Shown: in pieces, positions 55,564 to 64,000 of the stretch
How the letters are laid out: each line of letters begins with the position of its first letter
Numbering within the stretch: position 1 is the first letter of the stretch
Source: Semisulcospira habei
Taxonomy: Eukaryota > Mollusca > Gastropoda > Semisulcospiridae
Direction of reading: 5' to 3'
Length of the DNA stretch: 64,000 nt
Assembly: GCA_036245525.1 (NCBI GenBank)
Contig: BTPG01000005.1
Location: 206,935,303 to 206,999,302 of the forward strand
Made by a program: the position numbers and the translations under genes
The notes under the pieces: generated by a model
Database searches by the model: none
The model's input: only the letters and a program-made list of their open reading frames with translations
What the model was told of the DNA's origin: nothing

Positions 55564-56392
55564 ACAACGATTTTGTCTTCACCTGTAAAATACAAATGGA
55601 CGAAGGTTCCCCTTGAAAGAACCTCAACTCTGCTAAGTACTTTCAGTATTCAGGGGCGCAACTCTCAATGTCAGTGAATTACGTCCATTTCAACCGGCGA
55701 AAATAGCTTTTGCTTTCGCTTTGAGTCGGCCTTTCGGTGGAAGCTATTATGTAACATCATATTTCGATTTTTTTTAATTTTTTAAATGAAATATGAACCT
55801 AAGCAGTTCATAATGAGCGCACACAGCTTTTTGTTGTTGTTGTTGTTGTTGCGGAACCCCCTCACTTTTTAAGTCGTTTCTATTTATACAAGAGACTTTT
55901 TAGGATGGGACGTGACGGAGAGCTTTCAATAGCACGTACATGTTGTCATAGGCAGGCAGGCCTCTAACTCCGGCAGAAAAATAACAAGATAAAAATTACG
56001 TCATGTCTACTTACGCAAACCTCGCCGCTGCAGAACGTACATCTGGCGCGAAACGCCGCAGTATGTGTGTGTGTATGTGCTTGTGTGTGTATGCATCTAA
56101 ACACGAAAGTCTCCAATTACTGTCAAGCTTGAAATTTGAGGATAAGCTGATTCAGGGGGTGTCTAAGAAAGCCTCCGAGCCCATACTGAAATTCGATGTC
56201 TCGTTGAAGAGTTAAATGACCGTTTAAAGTCGGTTGACCTACATTAGAGTCCGTAATTTTCGTTATATTCACTTGAAATTTCGGATATAGATAGCTTGTA
56301 GAAAGACATTGGATGAGTTCGTTAGCCACCTTTGTCAGTACCTCTTCAACTTTTAAAAAAAATAATTCATTGCAGAAACAAATGTCGAAAGT

Positions 56393-58173
56393 CTTCTTCT
56401 TCTTCTTGTCGTTCGCAGTGGGCTATACGGTCAGTCCAGCACCGGCGATGAATGACGTCGTTTCCTCCAGGTCTAGTCTCGACTGCCGAAGAGTTTGGTC
56501 TGCAGTGGAGTTGGCGATGGCCACACTTCTTATCTTTCATCGTCCAGTAGGAGGCATCTCTGGAGAATATGTTCCGCTGTTTGGTCTTCCTGACCACAGG
56601 CGCAGGTTGGTGATGGCGCCAGCTTGAGCTTTCTGTTCATGTGAGCGTTCAGTCTGTTGTGGCCGGTACGCAGTCTGATCAGGACGACTTGCTGCTCTCT
56701 GGTCATTGTGTGGTAGTCGTCTCTGTTTGACCTCGGCCTCATCAATGCCTTGATGATTGTCTTTTGCTCACATAGTTGACGCTGTTTTCTTGTTGATCTT
56801 TTGTGGCTCCTTCTTTCGCCAGCTCGTCTGCCCTTTCATTTCCTGGTACCCCACAGTGGACTGGTATCCAGTGGAGAACAACTCTTCTGGTTTTTCTGAC
56901 CTTCTGCAAAGCTCTGGTCAGCTGGGGGAGTTTGTCGTTCTCGAGGGCCTGAAGGACTGAAAGGGCATCGGAGAAGAAGACAACTTGATAGCATGGGTCT
57001 GTAGAATTCTGAACCATGGAGGCGGCCTGCATAAGTGCTTCGGTTTCTGCTTTGTAGTTTGTGCAGTGTTTGCCGGTAGCTACACTGGATGTGGCTGTAT
57101 GTCCCCCTGGGAACTGGATCAGGATGCCAGCACCTCCATTGGAAACGGCATTTGTTGCTGATCCATCAGTGTAGATGTGGATCCATGCCTCCTTTGGGTA
57201 CTGTTCGTCGATCAGGGCTAGGGCGAGTGCTCGTCGAAGGGTGTCATCCTGACTGTCTCCTGAGGCAGCATGTGGGACACTGGTGCAGATCTGGATGTCT
57301 GGTTTGTCCACTGCCCAAGGGTTTTCCACTTTTTCTGTGATCAGAGGTAGCGTGCTCTGTGGAAGGACTTCCCTGTACTGTCGAGAAAGTCTCATGCTCT
57401 CATGGACAAAGCTGCTTTTTTGAGCCGGTTCTTGGTGAGGTTGCTCAGTCTGTGCTTCATGGGGTGGTCGGGCAAGCACCTGAGCTTCTCCGCCTGTACC
57501 TCCTCTGGCTGAGAGGTTGGATTGTGGTCAGCTTCTCCATTTCCTTGATTGGTGTGGATTTCATTGCACCAGTGATGAGTCGAAGAGCCTGGTTTTGCAC
57601 TCGGTCGAGGGTCTGCAGGTTCGTCTTGGCTGAGGTTGACCACGCTGTGGAGCCGTACTCGAGGTGGGGCCTGACTGTTCCCTGGTATACTGTCTTCAGT
57701 ATCTTTTCGTTTGCTCCCCAGGTGGTGCCTGCCAGTTTCCTGAGTACGGCCAGCTTGCGCCGGGCCTTCCCCTCTGCCTGTGCAATGTGTGGTTTCCAGG
57801 TCTGACGTCTGTCGAAGGTGACACCAAGGTAGGTAGCTTCTTCATCCTCTCTCAGAGGGGTTCCACCAAGCTTGATGGTTCCGGTTTTCAGCTTTGGGGA
57901 CAGTGTGAAGAGGGTGTGGAGGATTTCTCCTTGTTGACGGAGAAATGTCTTCTACCCATGCGTTCAGCTTATCTGCCGCTAGCTGCATTCTGTAGGTGGC
58001 AGTACTTGCATGCTTCTCCTTGCACCAGATCACAAGGTCGTCTGCGTATAGGGCAGCTTTGATTCCCTTGGGCATTTCAGACACCAGATCGTCGATGAAG
58101 AGAAGGAAGTGAGTAGGTGAGAGGAGTCCTACTTGCGGGACGCCATGACGAAGGAGGGATTTCTTGCTTTTGG
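56393..58173 (-). mobile_element. 5'-truncated I-like LINE with RNase H, inserted in unit D
   Basis: The direct repeat ATGTC(G/A)AAAGT flanks it (56382-56392, 58174-58184). Unit A has the same site once and unoccupied (ACAAATGTCAAAAGTAAGAA near 5800). On the minus strand: RT piece 58173-57842 (HGVPQVGLLSP, ALYADDLVIWC), connection segment ~57640-57480 (RVQNQALRLITGAMKSTPIK), RNase H 57479-56742 (IHIYTDGSAT, AETEAL, FFSDALSVL, HCGVPGNERADELA) and a C-terminal CxCx10+HxxxxC motif (CACGQEDQTAEHILQRC) near 56600. It ends in (GAA)n. Frameshifts and the truncation make it dead. Confidence 0.88.
56742..57479 (-). pseudogene. RNase H domain of the inserted LINE
   Basis: The 245-residue frame carries the RNase H catalytic set: Asp in IYTDGSAT, Glu in AETEAL, Asp in FFSDALS and Asp in NERADELA. 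The N-terminal part before KVENPWAVDK is out of the parental frame, so the domain itself is preserved but not connected to an intact RT. Confidence 0.8.
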
Positions 58174-58772
58174 ATGTCAAAAGTAAGAATCCTCGACTTC
58201 TGGAGAAGAATCAGACAGTGATGGTGACGTAAAAGCACCAGACACGTCAGTGTTATACAATGTTCTTGCCCAAAGCACCAGCACTTCAGTGTTATACACG
58301 AATTGACGCAGTGCTCTCCCTCTCTCTGTTGTGACAAATTGACGCAGTGCTCTCCCTCTCTGTTGCGCGCGTTTTGTGGGGAAATGCATGCAAGCTCATA
58401 CAGAAGAGACTTTGTGGGCATGGATCATCCCATCTTATTTATGTGGCCTTTTGTTTCTGCACAAAATGGTCAGTACAGCCTACGTAGGGCCTTCGCTTGG
58501 AGTGTTCTGTCTTGAAATTCCAATTGAGTTACTTGTATGAAATTGGTATCAACGGTATCGCATAATACCTACATTTATTTCTTTTTGCTGTGTAATCCCT
58601 AAATTGTTTATTCAGCATTTTTGTGCTTAGAGGTCTGACCGAATGAAGAAGTTTGTATAGAGCAATGTGTTTGGCCAAAGACATTTGGGGAAAGACATAT
58701 TTGGGTTAAACATTTTGGTCAGCGAGTAAGAATAAGAATAAGAAGAATAATAGTACTTTATTATCTCGAAGC

Positions 58773-61700
58773 CTCGCGCTGGGACCATATGGCGTTGAGG
58801 CGCGTCCCCTGGGTGGTGGTCGCGAGAGGGGTGCACCGAATGAAATAAGGTGTCGTGAACCAAAATGGTCTAAGGGAAGGTGACCCCGACAGAAAACCCC
58901 TGGTCCTCCTAGTAAGGGGGTTGGGCGTGAGGGTAGCTTCCCCACCCTGCAAAAAAGGAAATAGCTACAAAAACGCCGACGAAAAGACAAACAGTAATTC
59001 CTTTCCTGGAGGAGGAAGGTTCTTCTACCAGAAGATTTATAACGTCCTGTGGTGAAAGCCGGAAGTCTTCGGAAGCCACAGGACCGAGCCGCCTCTCTCT
59101 ATCCAGGGACACAACCATGGGCACATGGAACGTCAAGACCAGAGCGGCAAGGCCGCCCAGATAGCAGCGGAAATGCAAAAGTACAACCTTTCCCTGCTAG
59201 GTATCAGTGAAGCCAGATGGACGCAGTCTGGCCAGAAAAGGCTGTTAAGTGGGGAGATGATTATGTATTCAGGTTATGGAGAAGAGAATGCCCCCCCATA
59301 CAGAAGGAGTAGCATGCATGCTGTCACCAGTGGCACAGAGAGCGCTGATGGGCTGGGAACCTCTTGGGCCAAGAATTATCACAGCAGCCTTTAGAACCAA
59401 GAAAAAGCTCAAGCTGAACGTCATCCAGTGTTATGCGCCCTCTAATGACAGTGACGAAGAAGAGAAACAAGAGTTCTATGACCGACTCCAGAGTGCCGTG
59501 CGGAGCGAGATATCACCATCGTCGTGGGCGATTTTAATGCCAAAATAGGGGAGGACAACACCGGATACGAAGAGGTGATGGGGAGACAGGGACTAGGGGA
59601 GATGAGTGAGAACGGGGAGAGGTTTGTAGACTTTTGTGCTCTAAACAGACTTGTCATTGGAGGCAGCATCTTCCCACACAGAAGAATACACAAAGCAACT
59701 TGGGTCTCACCTGACCATACTACAGAGAACCAGATAGACCATATCTGCATTGGCAAGAAATTTAGAAGATCCCTTCAAGATGTTCGAGTGAGGAGGGGAG
59801 CAGATGTCGCCTCAGACCACCATCTGCTTACCTTAAGAATAAAGCTCAAGTTAAAGAAAAGCCGCACAGAGACAACAAGAAGACAGCGCTATAATGTAGG
59901 CCTCCTGAGAGAGACTGGAGTGAGAGAAGAGTTCAAACTGGTGCTGTCCAACCGGTTTCAAGCGCTACAGGAGCTAGTAAATGAAGAGGAGGCGGCCACC
60001 ACAGAGCAGCAGTGGAAGGCAGTTAGAGAGGCACTGAACTCAACCTGCAAAGACACTGTAGGGTTCAGGAAACACCATCACAAGGACTGGCTGTCGGCAC
60101 AGACCTTGAAGAAGATAGAAGTGAGGAAGCAGAAGAAAGCAGTTGTCAACAAAAGTCGCACGAGAGCAGCCAAAGCAAGGGTACAGGAGGAATACTCGGA
60201 AGCCAACCGCGAGGTGAAGAGGAGTATCAGGGCAGACAAGAGGGCCTACACAGACAGCCTGGCAGCAGAGGCAGAAAAGGCAGCAGGCAGCGGCAACATG
60301 AAACAGCTCTACAACATTACCAGAAGATTGTCGGGCAAGTATGGCCATACAGAAAGACCAGTAAAAGACAAAGAAGGCAAGCCTATTGCAGACAGAGCAG
60401 ACCAACTCGACAGATGGGTCATGTATTTTGAAGAGTTACTGAACAGACCCAGCCCACCCGACCCCCCAGACATCCAGCCAGCAGAGACCGACCTACCCAT
60501 CACCTGTGACAGACCCAGCCGGGAAGAGATCAGAAGAGCAGTGGCATTCTTGATGAACGGCAAAGCAGCAGAGCCAGATGGCATCCCAGCGGAGTCTCTG
60601 AAAGGAGACCTAGAGACAACAGTAGAGATGCTGTACCCACTGTTTGGAAAGATCTGGAAAGAGGAGGTGATGCCGGCTGACTGGAAGGAGGGGTACCTAA
60701 TCAAGCTTCCCAAGAAAGGCGACCTCAGCAAGTGTTCCAACTACAGAGGAATCACCTTGATGTCAGTACCAGGAAAGGTCTTCAACAGGATCATCCTGGA
60801 GAGAATGAAGAGCTCCGTTGACCCCCAGCTGAGAGACCAGCAAGCAGGATTCAGGAAAAACCGATCATGTACAGACCAGATCGCCACTCTCCGCATCATC
60901 GTGGAACAGTCTCTGGAGTGGAGCTCCCCGCTGTACGTCAACTTTGTGGATTACGAGAAAGCATTTGACAGCGTGGACCGAGAGACTCTGTGGAAACTCC
61001 TACGACACTACGGTGTACTCACAAAGCTCGTCCGCCTGATCAAGAGCAGCTACGATGGCATGATATGTCGCGTGATCCACGAAGGGCAGTTCACCAGGGA
61101 GCTCCAGGTCAGAACCGGTGTCAGGCAGGGGTGTTTGCTGTCTCCGTTCCTCTTCCTACTGGCCATAGACTGGGTCATGAAGAGGACCACCGAGCACAGA
61201 CGAAGTGGAATACAGTGGACACTGTGGACACAGCTTGACGACCTCGATTTTGCAGACGACTTGGCATTACTGTCCCACACTCATCAACAAATGCAGGACA
61301 AGACCACGAGGCTTGCTGACATCTCGTCCCAAGTGGGCCTCACCATCCACAAACAGAAAACAAAGACAATGAGGCTGAACGCAACCAGGGAAGAACCAGT
61401 CTTGCTTGCTGGCACCCCGTTGGAGGAGGTGGAGTCCTTCACCTATCCCGGAAGCATCATAGACAAAAAGGCGGCACTGATGCAGATGTCAGAGCACGAA
61501 TCGGTAAAGCCAGAGCAGCCTTTCTCCAGTTGAAAAAAGTGTGGAGTTCCAGAGAGCTGTCACAACACACCAAAGTCCGGATTTTCAACTCCAACGTAAA
61601 AGCAGTTCTCCTATATGGAGCAGAGACTTGGAGATTGACAAAAACCACAGTCAACAGAGTACAGATCTTCATAAACAGTTGCCTTAGAAGAATTTTGAAA

Positions 61701-61781
61701 ATCCTCTGGCCGGAGAAGATCAGCAACGTCAGACTCTGGGACATAACAGAGCAGATTACAGCAGAGAATGAAATTGGGCGA
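58773..61781 (+). pseudogene. RTE-like element, copy B, broken and 3'-truncated
   Basis: Begins CTCGCGCTGGGACCATA, directly after the Rex1-like tail of unit D. Relative to copy A it has a 7-base deletion after GTCAAGACC (~59139), an extra C near 59290, a 10-base loss near 59500 and a 1-base loss in an A run near 61470. Between these a 669-residue frame (59524-61533) keeps the late endonuclease and RT with GVRQGCLLSP and FADD. Homology stops at GAAATTGGGCGA (61781), before the C-terminal ~95 residues and the 3' tail. It cannot be autonomous. Confidence 0.9.
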
Positions 61782-62318
61782 TGTAACGCACGCAGACTTG
61801 CCCACAGTCGCACGTACAGACTCTCACGCAACAGACGCATACACCGCCACTGACTTAGACGGGCGCATTCATGCGGTAAAACAAACACACGGGTTCCCTT
61901 TCTAAAGTGACTTTATACAATATAAATATACCAAAAAAACGCTCACACTATCAAGCTATATACATCACATACACATCACAATATCTTTGCCAGGCTAGGT
62001 TTTAGTTTCACACTGTCTCCAACCTGTTTGATGTTATTGCCTGGTTACGTTGGTCCTTCTCACGTCTAGGCGTGAAAGTCCTTCGTCGTACGCTTCTTTT
62101 TGCCGTCCTGTCTCTTTGGCACGGACGTCCTCGTACGTACGGTAGCGCAGTTCTCGCTTTGACTCGGGCGTCTTGGTCCCGGTCAGACTCTCTCAGTGAA
62201 GAGCTGGAGGGATGACCTCACGTTAGGTCCCACCTGTGACTCGACGTCTCGGCGTCTGTCGTTCCACTCTTTACAAGAACTCTAAACACAACACAAGGAC
62301 CCAAAACGTAACGCTTGC
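61782..62318. other. Unassigned insertion or junction sequence
   Basis: Starts TGTAACGCACGCAGACTTGC exactly where the RTE-like copy stops, and ends where Tc1-like coding begins. The TGTAACG start is like the LTR at 31968, but the rest does not match it. It could be part of a different LTR or a chimeric junction. No open frame of note. Confidence 0.4.
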
Positions 62319-62635
62319 TAGGTAAACAGAACCTGTGTCCACTAGAGTCTGTTCCACCTCATGTTGACGACACCAGGCAACCCGGGCTCTGCGATGAGCT
62401 GGAGTGAGGGGGTATTCTCACTGCTGCTCTGCATGAAGCCAGTGCAATTTCGCGCAGACGTCGGAAGACTGTGCTTCTGCTGACGTTAACGTTTGCAGCT
62501 TCACCTTGCATCAGTTGACGTCGCAGAGTGGTTGACGTGACAGTTCGGTCGCGCAGTGCCGCCACACAGAGGTATCTGTCCTCCCTTCTGCTGGTGCAGC
62601 GCGAGCGTCCTGAGCAGGGTCGTCGTTCATGCACA
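62319..62635 (-). pseudogene. Tc1/mariner-like transposase N-terminal fragment
   Basis: The minus strand reads SGRSRCTSRREDRYLCVAAL, RDRTVTSTTLRRQLM and VNVSRSTVFRRLREIALASC (paired HTH DNA-binding region), then after a frameshift PLTPAHRRARVAWCRQH and RWNRL-stop-WTQVLF, leading towards the first catalytic Asp, which is missing. It is fused in frame to a CR1-like RT fragment upstream. Confidence 0.78.

Positions 62636-64000
<1,365 letters not shown>

Larger units (their letters stand above)
52905..58772 (+). repeat. GPCR duplication unit D
   Basis: Same order as unit A with the full 3' flank, interrupted by an RNase H LINE (56393-58173). It ends in the shared Rex1-like 3' tail (AGTACTTTATTATCTCGAAG), where the second RTE-like element starts. 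Confidence 0.8.

Overview
The window looks like eukaryotic, non-coding-rich nuclear DNA from a lophotrochozoan, most likely a gastropod mollusc. The evidence is several animal non-LTR retrotransposon types typical of such genomes (CR1-like with an esterase ORF1, Rex1/L2-like, RNase H-bearing I-like, and an RTE-like 'craniofacial development protein 2-like' type), many microsatellites, TTAA-flanked MITEs, and a lineage-specific cluster of single-exon receptors. There are no operons, rRNA or prokaryotic features. The species assignment is inference.

Host genes. The only convincing host genes are four same-strand copies of one rhodopsin-class GPCR. Copy A (2645-4420) and copy D (53450-55234) are open. 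Copy B (25704-27416) and copy C (28504-29491) are pseudogenes. Each sits in a duplicated unit containing a conserved upstream block, a GGCGCC-centred palindrome (collapsed in C), a likely 3' splice site, the receptor exon, a small TTAA-ended palindrome, a trinucleotide tract, a ~155-bp foldback and a conserved 3' flank.

Layout. 0-2.3 kb: RNase H LINE remnant and unassigned DNA. 2.3-6.4 kb: GPCR unit A. 6.4-12.2 kb: Rex1-like remnants, two large foldbacks among (AT)n tracts, and a tRNA-derived SINE. 12.4-15.7 kb: a full-length, apparently intact RTE-like element with a 12-bp target duplication. 15.7-20 kb: decayed LINE pieces. 20.7-22.2 kb: a non-coding retroposon with a 12-bp target duplication. 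22.3-25.2, 30.9-38.3 and 39.9-42.6 kb: three copies of a ~3-kb composite repeat carrying TTAA MITEs and minisatellites. The second copy is split by a degenerate Ty3/Gypsy-like LTR element (31968-36786), which itself received a TTAA MITE. 25.2-30.4 kb: GPCR units B and C. 43.6-52 kb: an ~8-kb CR1-like element on the minus strand whose ORF1 contains a 66-bp tandem array. 52.9-58.8 kb: GPCR unit D, with a 5'-truncated RNase H LINE inserted in its 3' flank. 58.8-61.8 kb: a second, broken RTE-like copy. 61.8-64 kb: a Tc1-like fragment joined to a CR1-like RT fragment.

How it fits together. This is a birth-and-death receptor cluster embedded in mobile DNA. Paralogous copies provide empty sites that date several insertions relative to each other. 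The most unusual pattern is a group of TTAA-flanked palindromic MITEs whose right ends have apparently seeded tandem repeats at more than one locus. No CRISPR, toxin or viral gene was seen.
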